Positions 31,751 to 42,155 of a stretch of 64,000 bases of DNA are shown one piece after another. This stretch comes from Labilibaculum euxinicum (GTDB lineage Bacteria > Bacteroidota > Bacteroidia > Bacteroidales > Marinifilaceae). The translations under genes and the position numbers were made by a program. Numbering within the stretch: position 1 is the first letter of the stretch; each line of letters opens with the position of its first letter. Location of the stretch: the NCBI RefSeq assembly GCF_009795715.1, contig NZ_WTCR01000006.1, positions 1 through 64,000 on the forward strand. Direction: 5' to 3'. The notes beneath the pieces are model-generated. The model ran no database searches and had not been told where the DNA came from. It saw nothing but the letters and a program-made list of their open reading frames with translations.

Positions 31751-34700
31751 ATGAAGGGGATTTTACTATATATCGGTGTTTTTATTTCAATAAATACTGT
31801 ATTTGCTCAAAATACAAAGTTGCCGGAAGCTCCTGCATCAACATTGCTCGATCATTCCATTTTTTTTATTGGTGATATTGGTGAATCGGCAATTGTTGAT
31901 TCAAATATCGACATGCTAAAAGGTCAAATGAATGAAGTTGGGCAGAAAGGGACACTCGTATTTTTAGGCAACACTTTCCCGAAAGGATATTTAGAGGATG
32001 AATTAGAGGATATAGACGCAGAGAATCCTGATTTAATGAAACTTTTACATTCGATAAAGGATTTTAAGGGTGAACTTATTTTTATTCCTGGCGAAAAAGA
32101 ATGGAACGAGGGGCGACGTCATGGATGGGAAACTTTACTGAATACTGAGACATTTATAGAGGATTATTTGGATCGGGGAGATGTTTTTCTTCCTTCGGGA
32201 GGTTGTCCCGGCCCAGTTGAGATAGACTTAACGGATGAAGTGGTTTTACTGATTGCAGATTCACAATGGTGGCTTCATTTGGGAGATAAACCGGAAACGG
32301 AATGTGATCTGGAAAGCAATGATGATTTTTTAATTCTATTAAATGATGCCATAAAGAGGAATAAGAATAAGAAAATTGTTTTTGCCACACATCATCCTAT
32401 TTATAGTGCAGGAAAGCATGGCGGAAATTTTGCTTTTCCGGGTCCTGTAGAGTTGTATCGGAAACTTTTTGGCACACCGCAGGATTTCGCTTACCCTTTT
32501 TACAAGCAAATGAGGTATATGTCCCGAAAAGTAGGAGTGGGATACGATAACATTATTGTTGTTGCGGCTCACGATAATAGCTTACAGTTTACTAAAAAGG
32601 ATAATTCATTTTTTGTTGTTTCGGGATCGGGGAGCAAGAGCGACTATGTGTCAAAAAATAAAATGGATGTTGCTATGCGTGAGGTTGGTTTCTCGAGAAT
32701 CAATTTTTACTCGAATGATGAGGTTTGGCTCGAATTTTGGTCGGTGGGAGCTGAAGGAGTGGATGAGCCTCATTTGGCATTTCGGGAAAAACTTTATACT
32801 AAGCAAGTTCCTTCTAAGGAAGATTTAATTAGCAAATACAAAGAGATCAATTATTCGGATAGTACCATTTCAGTTGCTGCAAGCACATTTTATGAAACAG
32901 ATGGAAAATTAAAAACGAAAATTTTAGGGCAGAACTACCGAAAAGATTGGGCTACTCCTATCACAGTTCCGGTTTTTGATATCGCAACGGAAAAAGGCGG
33001 ACTAAAAATTCTGAAAAGAGGAGGAGGACAGCAAACCAGATCATTGCGGCTAGAGGCCAAAGATGGAAAACAATATGTGTTGCGGTCGGTAGAAAAGTAT
33101 ACTGAAAAAGCAATTCCTCCAGGGTTGGAAGGAAGCTTTGCTGCCAAAATTGTACAGGATGGAATTTCAGAATCCCACCCGTATGCCGCTTTAGCCATTC
33201 CCAAAATGGCAAAAGCAGTGGGTATTTATCATACCAATCCAAAAATTGTTTACGTTCCCGATGATCCTCGCTTTGGAATTTATCAGGATGGTTTTAAGAA
33301 TGAATTGTTTCTTTTCGAAGAGCGTCCCAACGGCGATGTATCTGATATGGATAATTTTGGGAATTCCCATGATATTTTAGGAACAGATAAGTTGCTTAAA
33401 AAGAGATTCAAAAATTCAGACCTTCAGATTGATGAAACTGCTGTGCTGCGTGCCCGTTTATTCGATATTTTCTTAAATGACTGGGATCGGCACGATGATC
33501 AGTGGAGGTGGGCAACCTTCAAAAAAGATGGCAAAACAATTGCGAGGCCGATTCCAAGAGACCGCGATCAGGCTTTTTTCTTTAGCGATGGAGCAATTCC
33601 CTGGTTGATTCGAAGAAAATGGGCTATGCCTAAATTTCAATCATTCGATTCAATTGTCGAAAATGTAGTAGGACTTGGTTTTAATGCCCGTTATTTTGAT
33701 CGAAACTTTTTACAATCCAAGGACAGAAATGATTGGATTGAAATGGCAAAGGAACTTCAAAGCAAGTTAAGCGATAGTATTATTCAAGAATCAGTGAAAG
33801 CTTTGCCAAGGGAAGTCTATGCAATTTCGGGTGACGAAATTACACAAAAACTAAAGGCTCGAAGAGATCAGCTACCAGCATTGGCAGAGGAGTTTTATGA
33901 ATTTTTGGCGAAAGAAGTTGATGTTGTAGGCACGAATGATAACGAGAGTTTCGATATCAACTGGATTGAAAATGGAAAATTAATTGTTGAAAGCCATCGG
34001 TTAAGCAGTAAAGCGAATAAAAAAGAACTATTGTATCGCAGAACTTTTAGTAAGGATGAAACCAATGAGGTGAGAATTTTTGGACTGGATGGAAAAGATA
34101 AGTTTGAGGTAAATGGAAATAGCAAAAATGGAATAAAGCTTCGAATTATTGGAGGAAAAGGAAAAGATAAGTTTAAACTGGCAGATACAGGGAAACAAAA
34201 TCTGCTTATTTACGATAAATCGAAAACCAGAATTAAGGGCGATGGAGCTTACAAAAAGAGATTTGGGAAAAGTTCTGAAGTAAATTCATACGATAGAAAA
34301 GCATTTAAGTATAATGTTGTAAGCCCTGGTGCGAACCTTAATTTTGTTAGTGATGATGGTCTGATTTTAGGTGCAGGTGTAAATGTTAAAACCCAAGGAT
34401 TTAGGAAAGAACCATACGGATCATTTCATAAATTCATTGTTAATTATGCATTTGCATATCCATCGGTAGAGTTAAAATATTCCGGTGAGTTCAAGCAGGT
34501 GTTTCGAAAAACTGATTTTCTAACAGATATTCATTACAATACACCTAATTTTCAGGGCTACTTTTACGGATTGGGAAATGAAACAGAAAATTCAAAAATC
34601 GATGATGATGCTTACAACAGGATTCGAATGGCTCAGTTTTTTATTCATCCGCAATTAAGACAACAAGTTGGGGAGAAACATTTTATTTCAATTGGTTCAT

Positions 34701-35365
34701 TTTATCAGCAGCTGGAGTTGAAAGCTACACCGGATCGTTTTGTAACCGATTTTACCAATCCTGACAATGATTTAAATCCTTTAACCGATTTTAATACCAG
34801 AAGATATTTAGGACTTAGTATTAATTACTTGTGGGATTCACGGGATAATACGGTACTCCCTTCAAGAGGAATTTATTGGTCATCTAGTTGGAAGTACTAT
34901 AAGGGATTGGAGAGGAATGATAATAATTTTCATAAAATGGAAACTGATATGCGAATGTATCTTAGTTTTGGCAGACCTCAAAGAACAATATTGGCATTGC
35001 GTGCGGGTGCCAGTCATAACAGCAGTGGATATTCATTTTTTCAAGCGAATAAATTAGGTTTAAAATCAAATTTAAGAGGATATCGTCAGGATCGATTCGC
35101 AGGAGATGATATTGTATTTCAAAATACTGATTTGAGACTTAGGATTGCTCGTTTTAAATCTTATTTTTTGGGGGGAGAAGTGGGTATTTTGGGTTTTAAT
35201 GATTTCGGCAAGGTCTGGGTTGATAATGAGAGTTCTAGCAAATGGCACCATGGATATGGAGGCGGAATTTGGCTCGCACCTTATAAATTAATGGTAATTA
35301 CTGCTAATTTTAGCCATTCAATAGAAGATGATATTCTTTCTATCGAATTTAAATACTTGTTTTAG
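31751..35365 (+). CDS. Metallophosphoesterase fused to an outer-membrane beta-barrel (Omp85/BamA-like)
   Basis: About 1204 residues. Signal peptide (MKGILLYIGVFISINTVFAQ), an exported calcineurin-like phosphoesterase (about 35-330: FFIGDIGES, LVFLGNTFPKGY, IPGEKEW, FATHHPIYSAGKHGG), an uncharacterised middle (about 400-830), and a C-terminal 16-strand-type barrel (about 850-1204) ending in aromatic Phe (IEFKYLF). The middle includes DWDRHDDQWRWATFKKDGKT. The usual GNHD motif is replaced by GEKEW, typical of this subgroup. An upstream ATG at 31721 is in frame, but the signal starts at 31751. The barrel suggests insertion by or relation to the Omp85 family; substrate unknown. Confidence 0.85.
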   Translation: MKGILLYIGVFISINTVFAQNTKLPEAPASTLLDHSIFFIGDIGESAIVDSNIDMLKGQMNEVGQKGTLVFLGNTFPKGYLEDELEDIDAENPDLMKLLHSIKDFKGELIFIPGEKEWNEGRRHGWETLLNTETFIEDYLDRGDVFLPSGGCPGPVEIDLTDEVVLLIADSQWWLHLGDKPETECDLESNDDFLILLNDAIKRNKNKKIVFATHHPIYSAGKHGGNFAFPGPVELYRKLFGTPQDFAYPFYKQMRYMSRKVGVGYDNIIVVAAHDNSLQFTKKDNSFFVVSGSGSKSDYVSKNKMDVAMREVGFSRINFYSNDEVWLEFWSVGAEGVDEPHLAFREKLYTKQVPSKEDLISKYKEINYSDSTISVAASTFYETDGKLKTKILGQNYRKDWATPITVPVFDIATEKGGLKILKRGGGQQTRSLRLEAKDGKQYVLRSVEKYTEKAIPPGLEGSFAAKIVQDGISESHPYAALAIPKMAKAVGIYHTNPKIVYVPDDPRFGIYQDGFKNELFLFEERPNGDVSDMDNFGNSHDILGTDKLLKKRFKNSDLQIDETAVLRARLFDIFLNDWDRHDDQWRWATFKKDGKTIARPIPRDRDQAFFFSDGAIPWLIRRKWAMPKFQSFDSIVENVVGLGFNARYFDRNFLQSKDRNDWIEMAKELQSKLSDSIIQESVKALPREVYAISGDEITQKLKARRDQLPALAEEFYEFLAKEVDVVGTNDNESFDINWIENGKLIVESHRLSSKANKKELLYRRTFSKDETNEVRIFGLDGKDKFEVNGNSKNGIKLRIIGGKGKDKFKLADTGKQNLLIYDKSKTRIKGDGAYKKRFGKSSEVNSYDRKAFKYNVVSPGANLNFVSDDGLILGAGVNVKTQGFRKEPYGSFHKFIVNYAFAYPSVELKYSGEFKQVFRKTDFLTDIHYNTPNFQGYFYGLGNETENSKIDDDAYNRIRMAQFFIHPQLRQQVGEKHFISIGSFYQQLELKATPDRFVTDFTNPDNDLNPLTDFNTRRYLGLSINYLWDSRDNTVLPSRGIYWSSSWKYYKGLERNDNNFHKMETDMRMYLSFGRPQRTILALRAGASHNSSGYSFFQANKLGLKSNLRGYRQDRFAGDDIVFQNTDLRLRIARFKSYFLGGEVGILGFNDFGKVWVDNESSSKWHHGYGGGIWLAPYKLMVITANFSHSIEDDILSIEFKYLF

Positions 35366-35430
35366 CGATTGAATATGATAATTGGATAAAACAATACATA
35401 TTTTACATTGAAAATTAAAAAATCAAAATA

Positions 35431-35835
35431 ATGGACGAAGAAAAGCCTGTGTTTGGGAATGGGAGAATACTGTTGGCAGAGGACGATTTTGTGAATGGGA
35501 AAATTATATCCCGTCTGTTGGAAATGGATAATATTCCTACCCATTGGGTGAAAAATGGCAGGGAAGCTCTCGATTTTTATCAGAAAAATAAAGAATCTGT
35601 TTTGATGGTGTTTATGGATTTGCAAATGCCTATTGTAGATGGTTATCAGGCAACCGCAGCATTGCGGGAGAATGGATTTGACAGACCGATTATTGCTATG
35701 ACAGCAAATGCTTTTTCGGATGACCATGTGAAATCTGCTGAAGCAGGTATGGACGATTTTATTATGAAACCAGTTTCAAAAATGGAATTGTTCATGATGG
35801 TTGAAAAGTGGATGAAGCGGGAAAGAAAGAAATAA
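35431..35835 (+). CDS. Single-domain response regulator (receiver only)
   Basis: A 134-residue CheY-like receiver with no output domain. It has the acidic pocket AEDD (about 15-18), phospho-acceptor Asp in VFMDLQMPIVDGY (about 71), Thr in AMTANAF and Lys in IMKPVSK. It resembles the receiver modules that sit at the C-terminus of hybrid kinases. No kinase is adjacent, so it probably works with a distant partner. It lies 66 nt after the barrel fusion gene. Confidence 0.88.
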   Translation: MDEEKPVFGNGRILLAEDDFVNGKIISRLLEMDNIPTHWVKNGREALDFYQKNKESVLMVFMDLQMPIVDGYQATAALRENGFDRPIIAMTANAFSDDHVKSAEAGMDDFIMKPVSKMELFMMVEKWMKRERKK

Positions 35836-35873
35836 AAATTATATTACAGAATAAAAGGTTTGGTTCCTTAGCA

Positions 35874-35892
35874 TCAGGAATCTGATTTTTTG
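35874..35892 (+). terminator. Weak terminator
   Basis: Short stem ATCAG/CTGAT followed by TTTTTTG, between the receiver gene and topB. Confidence 0.45.
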
Positions 35893-35938
35893 TGAAATAT
35901 TCAAAAATATATTGCCTTAAAAACAAGAGGAGTAAAGC

Positions 35939-38296
35939 ATGATAGTTTGTATAGCTGAGAAACCAAGTGTAGCACGTGAAATTGCCCTGATACTAGGTGC
36001 CAAAAGTAAAAAAGATGGATATTACGAAGGAAACGGATATCAAATATCGTGGACTTTTGGTCATCTGTGCGGCTTGAAAGAACCTCATGAATACGATCTT
36101 AATTGGAAATACTGGCATTTAAATGATTTGCCAATTATTCCTCCGCGTTTTGGAATTCGGGTAATTCCCGATAAAGGAGTTCAGAAACAATTTGATATTC
36201 TTGAAAAGCTAATTGCCAATGCCACCGAAGTGATAAACTGCGGTGATGCCGGAATAGAAGGGGAAGTGATTCAACGATGGGTTTTGCACAAAGCTAAGTG
36301 TAAGGTTCCCGTTAAACGACTTTGGATTTCATCTCTAACGGAAGAGGCTATTCGTGACGGCTTTAATAATTTACGTGATAGTAAGGAGTTTGATAAATTA
36401 TATGCTGCAGGATCATCAAGATCGATTGGAGACTGGCTGTTGGGAATTAATGCAACACGACTTTACACACTAAAATACGCAAACGGTAAGTCGGTACTTT
36501 CCATAGGTCGGGTGCAAACGCCTACTTTGGCTTTAATTGTAAATCGTCAAAAAGAGATTGATAATTTTATTCCTCAAACTTATTGGGAATTAAAAACCAC
36601 TTATCGTGATGTGAGTTTTGCTGCAACTCATGGGCGGTTTGAACAAAAAGAGCAAGGAATTGAGTTTCTTGATAAAATTAATTCGGAGCCATTCGAAATT
36701 GTTTCTGTTGAGAAAAAGAGTGGAACAGAATTACCTCCCAGATTATATGATTTAACTTCGCTGCAGGTAGATTGTAACCGGAAACTGGGTTTTTCGGCAG
36801 AAGATACACTGCGAATGATTCAAAGTTTATACGAGAAGAAATTAACCACTTACCCAAGAGTTGATACGACTTACCTTACCGATGATTTGTATAAAAAGAT
36901 CCCGGGGATTCTTCAAAAGCTAACATCATTTAGTGAATTTACCGAGCCGCTTTTAAAAGCAAAAATTAAAAAATCGAAGAAGGTTTTTGATGATAAAAAG
37001 GTGACCGATCACCATGCCATTATTCCAACAGGTGTTGTGCCTGGGACTTTGTCGTATGATGAGAAACAGGTTTACGATATTGTAACCCGACGGTTTATTT
37101 CGGTATTCTATCCGGATTGTAAAGTGAGTAATACCACCGTTTTGGGAAAGGTGACCACCATAGATTTTAAAGCAACAGGGAAACAGATTTTGGAACCAGG
37201 ATGGCGTGTTTTATATGCTAAAGACGGTAATATTGGCGATGGAGTTATTCTTCCTGATTTTGTGAAAGGGGAGAGTGGAGAACATACGCCCGATTTGGCC
37301 GAGAAACAGACGCAGGCTCCTAAATATTATTCGGAAGCAACTTTGCTTCGTGCCATGGAAACCGCCGGCAAACAGGTCGATGATGATGAGTTAAGGGATT
37401 TAATGAAAGAGAACGGAATTGGCCGTCCTTCCACCCGGGCGAATATTATTGAGACTCTATTTAAAAGAAAGTACATTAAAAGAGACAAGAAACGACTTGA
37501 GGCAACAGTTACGGGCACTCAGCTAATTGATACCATACAAAATGAACTGTTAAAATCGGCAGAACTTACCGGACAATGGGAAAAAAAGCTTCGGGAAATT
37601 GAGCTGGGCAACTACGAAGTAAATCAGTTTATGGCCGAATTGAAGAATATGGTTGTAGGAATTGTTTGGGACGTAAAATCGCGGAAAAATATCAGTCAAA
37701 TTGAAGTGATTGATGAGGAGAAGGAAAAAGAAAAGAAAAAAGCAAAGGCAAAACCAGCAACCAAGAAGGAATTAACTTGCCCTAAATGCGGAGAAGGGAA
37801 GATTTTAAAAGGCAATAATGCCTGGGGATGCTCCAATTGGGGAAATGGATGTAAAATTCTTATTCCTTTTGAATTTGAAGGAAAGAAATTAACCGATAAG
37901 CAGGTTGAGGCATTGGTGCTGAAAAAAATAACGCCCAAAATTAAAGGATTCGAAATTGATGGGAAAAAGCAAAATGGACAATTAGGCTTAACACCCGATT
38001 TTAGTATTGAATTTATAGCCGAGGAAGCAGAAGCATGGACTTGCCCGCTTTGCAAAACGGGCACACTCTTAAAGGGGAATGCTGCCTATGGTTGCTCCAA
38101 TTACCGAAATGGCTGCAAGTTTATTGTTCCTTTTGTTTTTATGGAGAAAAAATTGAGCGAAGCCCAAATAAAATCGTTGGCTACTAAAGGAAAAACATCA
38201 TTAATTAAAGGTTTTAAAGATCCACAATCGCAGGAAACTGTTGATGGCAAATTAATCTTGGATAATCAGGGACAGATTATTTTTGGGAAGCAGTAA
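35939..38296 (+). CDS. topB: DNA topoisomerase III
   Basis: A 785-residue type IA topoisomerase that decatenates single-stranded DNA. TOPRIM domain at the N-terminus (IVCIAEKPSVAREIALILGA, later NCGDAGIEGE with the metal-binding acid residues near 100), the catalytic Tyr in KLTTYPRVDTTYL near 305, and TopB-specific SIGRVQTPTLALIVNRQ. The C-terminal part has two zinc-finger-like repeats, CPKCGEGKILKGNNAWGCSNWGNGC (about 620-645) and CPLCKTGTLLKGNAAYGCSNYRNGC (about 702-726), each followed by a short conserved helix module. Monocistronic. Confidence 0.95.
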   Translation: MIVCIAEKPSVAREIALILGAKSKKDGYYEGNGYQISWTFGHLCGLKEPHEYDLNWKYWHLNDLPIIPPRFGIRVIPDKGVQKQFDILEKLIANATEVINCGDAGIEGEVIQRWVLHKAKCKVPVKRLWISSLTEEAIRDGFNNLRDSKEFDKLYAAGSSRSIGDWLLGINATRLYTLKYANGKSVLSIGRVQTPTLALIVNRQKEIDNFIPQTYWELKTTYRDVSFAATHGRFEQKEQGIEFLDKINSEPFEIVSVEKKSGTELPPRLYDLTSLQVDCNRKLGFSAEDTLRMIQSLYEKKLTTYPRVDTTYLTDDLYKKIPGILQKLTSFSEFTEPLLKAKIKKSKKVFDDKKVTDHHAIIPTGVVPGTLSYDEKQVYDIVTRRFISVFYPDCKVSNTTVLGKVTTIDFKATGKQILEPGWRVLYAKDGNIGDGVILPDFVKGESGEHTPDLAEKQTQAPKYYSEATLLRAMETAGKQVDDDELRDLMKENGIGRPSTRANIIETLFKRKYIKRDKKRLEATVTGTQLIDTIQNELLKSAELTGQWEKKLREIELGNYEVNQFMAELKNMVVGIVWDVKSRKNISQIEVIDEEKEKEKKKAKAKPATKKELTCPKCGEGKILKGNNAWGCSNWGNGCKILIPFEFEGKKLTDKQVEALVLKKITPKIKGFEIDGKKQNGQLGLTPDFSIEFIAEEAEAWTCPLCKTGTLLKGNAAYGCSNYRNGCKFIVPFVFMEKKLSEAQIKSLATKGKTSLIKGFKDPQSQETVDGKLILDNQGQIIFGKQ

Positions 38297-38377
38297 TATT
38301 AAATGAGTTATAGGTGGTTGTTTTTGCTAATTGGAGAATTAATAAATAATGATTAGTTAATTAGAATCATTTAAAAA

Positions 38378-38848
38378 TTATATTTCAAATAGCTTACAGA
38401 AGTCACCAATCATTTTTTTCTTCTTACGGGATACAATCAAAACAGGTAGAAACATTAGTAGGAGAAATAAATTCACAATAACAAAAATCTCTGTTTTGAT
38501 ATTATTTCCTTGCATTAGTAAAAGGCTGTTAATTAATCCTAAAGCTAAGACTGGTAAAATCCTTATCCACAAATATCCAAACCAAATGATCTTGATTTTG
38601 AAAGAAATTTCTGTTGTTGATTTGCTTTTGGATTTATAAGTTCCATCAATTATGTATGGTATTGGCAATAGTGTTGTATTTTCTGTTAAATTAAAACTTA
38701 CCGAATTAATCTCTCCAATATATTTTTTTCTGGATTTTGAGAATATTGATAGAATGCTAAATGGTGTTCCAAAGCTTTTCGGATTTCCATTCTGTGTATT
38801 GGCTTTTAATCTATTTTTAAATTCTAAATAGTTAAGTTTTGAAACCAT
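38378..38848 (-). CDS. Small membrane protein of unknown function
   Basis: A 156-residue protein: polar N-terminal 85 residues, then two closely spaced membrane helices (about 93-113 and 119-140) and a basic tail (SRKKKKMIGDF). No motif is recognised. It lies 49 nt downstream of the sixA-like gene and may be the last gene of the ppk1-sixA unit. Another small two-helix protein (41688-42155) lies just upstream of ppk1; the two do not align convincingly. Confidence 0.55.
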   Translation of the reverse strand: MVSKLNYLEFKNRLKANTQNGNPKSFGTPFSILSIFSKSRKKYIGEINSVSFNLTENTTLLPIPYIIDGTYKSKSKSTTEISFKIKIIWFGYLWIRILPVLALGLINSLLLMQGNNIKTEIFVIVNLFLLLMFLPVLIVSRKKKKMIGDFCKLFEI

Positions 38849-38897
38849 AAGGTTAGAGCAAAATTGTTCATATACTATTTGAGCTTAAGATTTATTC

Positions 38898-39404
38898 CTA
38901 CTTTACCTCCTTATATTTCTTTGGATACTCGTAAAAAGCCAGTTTTCCTGTTCTTACTTCAATGTCAGCCCACTCATCAACCTGAAAATCGATACCGATA
39001 ACTGTGCATGTTGGAACAGCCTTATAAAACTCTTCGGTTAGGTTAAAGGCTAAATATTCAATGCTGGGGTTGTGTCCAACCACCATAACTGTTTCATTTT
39101 CTTTTCCCAATTTATCGAGTAAGCCTAGAAATTCGTGAGTGGTGAAACCATCGTATAAATCGTCATTCTGTTCAATTTTATCAATTGGGTATTGCAGCAC
39201 ATCTGCAAACAGCAAAGTAGTCTCAATAGCCCTGTTAGCCGGACTCGAAATCATCAAATCAGGAATGATATTCTTTAAAAACAGCTTGTTGGCAATCAAT
39301 TTGGAATCATTTATTCCTCTGTTAACCAAGCTGCGCTGATAGTCTGAAATGTCGTATCGAATAACTTCTGTTTTAGCATGTCTTACAAGAATAAGTCGTT
39401 TCAT
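38898..39404 (-). CDS. SixA-like histidine phosphatase
   Basis: A 168-residue member of the phosphohistidine phosphatase branch of the histidine phosphatase superfamily. It has the catalytic RHA motif in LILVRHAKTE (residues 8-10) and DLMISSPANRAIETTLLFADVL near 47-70. The second catalytic His is in VMVVGHNPSIEYLAF (about 107). Such enzymes dephosphorylate phosphohistidine or small phospho-substrates in the cytoplasm. It follows ppk1 by 32 nt on the same strand, a common pairing (SixA-type phosphatase with polyphosphate kinase), so a role in polyphosphate or phosphate signalling is plausible. Confidence 0.88.
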   Translation of the reverse strand: MKRLILVRHAKTEVIRYDISDYQRSLVNRGINDSKLIANKLFLKNIIPDLMISSPANRAIETTLLFADVLQYPIDKIEQNDDLYDGFTTHEFLGLLDKLGKENETVMVVGHNPSIEYLAFNLTEEFYKAVPTCTVIGIDFQVDEWADIEVRTGKLAFYEYPKKYKEVK

Positions 39405-39436
39405 TGGGCTTTAGTTTGGGTTAAAACAATACAAAT

Positions 39437-41548
39437 TTACACGGAATCTTTTGCTGTTCGGTTTTTTCTTAATTTACTCGCTGTTTCTTTTTTGTTTAAA
39501 TAAGCGAAAATTTCCTTTTGCGATTGAATTTTCTTTACTTTTCCATTGATTGGAATGGGCAGGTTATTCAACTTTCCGTCTAATATTCGGGCACTAACAT
39601 TATCATTAAGCTGTATGTTTAAGATATCAATCAATTCTTTTTTTATTTTCTTATCCTGAATCGGGAAAGCACATTCAATTCGTCGGTGCAAATTCCGATT
39701 CATCCAATCGGCCGAAGACAGGTACAGAAGTTCTTCTCCTAAATTGTGAAAATAAAAGATTCTTCCGTGCTCCAGAAATTGATCGACAATACGAATAATC
39801 CGAATGTTTTTTGCGTATGTTTTGTTTGGTTTCAGACAACAAATTCCGCGAATAATAAGGTCAATTTTCACCCCTTTTTCACTGGCTTCATATAATTTAG
39901 TGATCATGTCACGTTCCTGGAGGCCATTCATTTTCAGAATAATATAGCCTTTGTGTCCATTCTTTACATTCTGAATTTCCTGATCAATTAATTCAATTAA
40001 GCTTCTTCTCAAATTAAATCGTCCAACCAAAAGTTTTCTGAACTCATATCCTTCAGTTTGGTTTTCAAGATAATCGAAGAGTTGTTTCAACTCAGTAATA
40101 ATTACTTCATTTGAAGTTAGTAAACCATGGTCGGAATAAATTTTGGCTGTTTTCTCATTGAAATTTCCAGTACTTAAAAAGGCATAATCTTTTTTATCTC
40201 CTTTACGCAATACCAAAGCTAGTTTTGCATGAACTTTTAGACCGGGAATACTGTCAATAATCTTTACGCCGGCTTTTCGCATTTCATTTGCCGATCTAAG
40301 ATTGGCTTCTTCATCAAAGCGCGCTTTTACTTCAACAAATACAGTCACTTTTTTACCGTTTAATGCTGCGTTAATTAATGCATTTACAACGGCCGAATTA
40401 TCAGCAACCCGATATTGAGTCGCTTTAATTTCTACAACTTTCGGGTCAACTGCTGCTTCGTTTAAAAAGCGAATTACATATTCGTACGACTGATAAGGAA
40501 AATGAAGAATCTGATCTTTTAGCCGAATGGTTTTAAAAACAGATTTATTACCCTGCAAATCATCCACCTTTAAGGGGTGAAACGATTCCGGTTCCAGTTC
40601 AGGATATTTTGGATTTGGAAAACAGAAAAAATCCTGAAAATTATGATATCGGGCTCCTTTCACCATGTCATTGTTTTGCAGGTTAAAAGAGTCTTTTAAA
40701 AATTTCAGAAAATCCTTAGGAATCGATGCATCATATAAAAAACGCGAAGGAGAACCTGTTTCCCGTTTTTTTAAACTGTTCTCGATCATTTTAATTAAAT
40801 CGCCCGAATACTCATCTTCAATCAGTAAATCCGCATCGCGGCTAAGCTTAAAACTGTAGCTGGAATCGATCTTGTAACCGGGAAACAACAGTTTCATCCG
40901 CAATTTAATGATGTCGTCTAAAAACATGATGAAGTGCTTGTCATCCCTATCAGGCAATTCAATAAAGCGAGGGAAACGATGACTCGGAACTTTTATAATC
41001 GCATATCTGGAGCGACGAGATTTGGGAGCACCTTCTTCCTCTTCTTTTTTTCTTTTTTTAAACAATTTAACCGCAATATAAATCACGTTATTTTGAAGAA
41101 AAGGCTGAATCTGCTTTTTTAATAATAGTATGGGTTGAACGTGAGGCAACAAATTATCAAGAAAAAAATCTTTCACGAACTGATGATGTTCTTCGCATAG
41201 AGATTGGTCCCGAATCAGAATAATATCCTCCTCTTCCAATGCCGGAATAATTTCCTGCGTAAAAATGTTCCCAAATTCATTCTGCTGACGATCAACTTCA
41301 GCATTGATATTTTTTAATATTGCATCAGGATTCTCTCTCAAAATACCTTTATCTTCGGCAGGCAATTCGGTAAACCGTTTGTAGGTGCCCAAGCGTACCC
41401 TATAAAATTCATCGAGGTTTGAAGAATATATAGCTAAAAATTTAATTCTCTCGTATAGTGGCAATCTTGTATTCGAAGCCTCTTGCAGTACTCTTTTATT
41501 GAAGGATAACCAACTTAAATCTCTATTTAAGAACTGATATTTTTGCAT
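39437..41548 (-). CDS. ppk1: Polyphosphate kinase 1
   Basis: A 703-residue enzyme that makes polyphosphate from ATP. It opens MQKYQFLNRDLSWLSFNKRVLQEA as the family does; an upstream in-frame ATG at 41596 would add 16 atypical residues. Conserved parts include FPYQSYEYVIRFLNEAAVDPKVVEIKATQYRV (about 360-395), KARFDEEANLRSANEM, the catalytic-His segment GLKVHAKLALVLRK (about 440) and STGNFNEKTAKIYSDHGLLT. A basic, non-family stretch (KKRKKEEEEGAPKSRRSR) near 185 is unusual. It is first in an operon with the SixA-like phosphatase. Confidence 0.95.
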   Translation of the reverse strand: MQKYQFLNRDLSWLSFNKRVLQEASNTRLPLYERIKFLAIYSSNLDEFYRVRLGTYKRFTELPAEDKGILRENPDAILKNINAEVDRQQNEFGNIFTQEIIPALEEEDIILIRDQSLCEEHHQFVKDFFLDNLLPHVQPILLLKKQIQPFLQNNVIYIAVKLFKKRKKEEEEGAPKSRRSRYAIIKVPSHRFPRFIELPDRDDKHFIMFLDDIIKLRMKLLFPGYKIDSSYSFKLSRDADLLIEDEYSGDLIKMIENSLKKRETGSPSRFLYDASIPKDFLKFLKDSFNLQNNDMVKGARYHNFQDFFCFPNPKYPELEPESFHPLKVDDLQGNKSVFKTIRLKDQILHFPYQSYEYVIRFLNEAAVDPKVVEIKATQYRVADNSAVVNALINAALNGKKVTVFVEVKARFDEEANLRSANEMRKAGVKIIDSIPGLKVHAKLALVLRKGDKKDYAFLSTGNFNEKTAKIYSDHGLLTSNEVIITELKQLFDYLENQTEGYEFRKLLVGRFNLRRSLIELIDQEIQNVKNGHKGYIILKMNGLQERDMITKLYEASEKGVKIDLIIRGICCLKPNKTYAKNIRIIRIVDQFLEHGRIFYFHNLGEELLYLSSADWMNRNLHRRIECAFPIQDKKIKKELIDILNIQLNDNVSARILDGKLNNLPIPINGKVKKIQSQKEIFAYLNKKETASKLRKNRTAKDSV

Positions 41549-41687
41549 ATGATGATTGACTATGGACTGTTTAACTAGTAAGATAAAATTAATCAATTTT
41601 TTGTTTCCACAGCAATCAATCTCAGCTAATACAAGGAGATTTTGGAGAATTAGGTGCTTTTTGTAAGCTAAAGGTAGTTCAGGGTTA

Positions 41688-42155
41688 CTAACTTTTAGTT
41701 GTTGAAATTTTTACGTTGGCATAGCTTAGGTTCTTGAAGAAATCGGAATAGGCATCGTCCTTTTTAATCGACATTTTATGCTTTACACCATTTGTAAATT
41801 CAAAGGCTAATTTGGCATTCGTTCTCGATTCTCTAATGCGGATCATTTTTATCTCTCGGAATGTGAACTCCTTACCATCCATTGTTTTAAGCTCTTTATA
41901 TTTGAAAATTGTGACAATCGTAAGACCTAGGCTGATTATTAGGATCGATAAGAAAAAAATCATTTCGTAATTTGCTTCATCTCTGTATGCACTGTAAAGA
42001 TTTAGCGAATTTGATACAATTAATATTGGAATAAGAATAACAGGTACAGCAAAACTAAAAAGATTCTTTTGGAAACTTAGTTTGGTGTAAGAGAAAAAAA
42101 TATGACCGTTAAATGAAAACTTTGCTTTTACGGACTGATAATTAGTGGTGTTCAT
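41688..42155 (-). CDS. Two-helix membrane protein of unknown function
   Basis: A 155-residue protein: two membrane helices at about 32-52 and 64-86, flanked by a short N-terminal and a longer C-terminal soluble part (about 90-155) with alternating beta strands (MDGKEFTFREIKMIRIRESRTNAKLAFEFTNGVKHKMSI), resembling a bacterial PH-like domain. The layout is that of small PH-domain membrane proteins. No specific function can be given. It lies upstream of ppk1 on the same strand, with a 139-nt gap. Confidence 0.6.
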   Translation of the reverse strand: MNTTNYQSVKAKFSFNGHIFFSYTKLSFQKNLFSFAVPVILIPILIVSNSLNLYSAYRDEANYEMIFFLSILIISLGLTIVTIFKYKELKTMDGKEFTFREIKMIRIRESRTNAKLAFEFTNGVKHKMSIKKDDAYSDFFKNLSYANVKISTTKS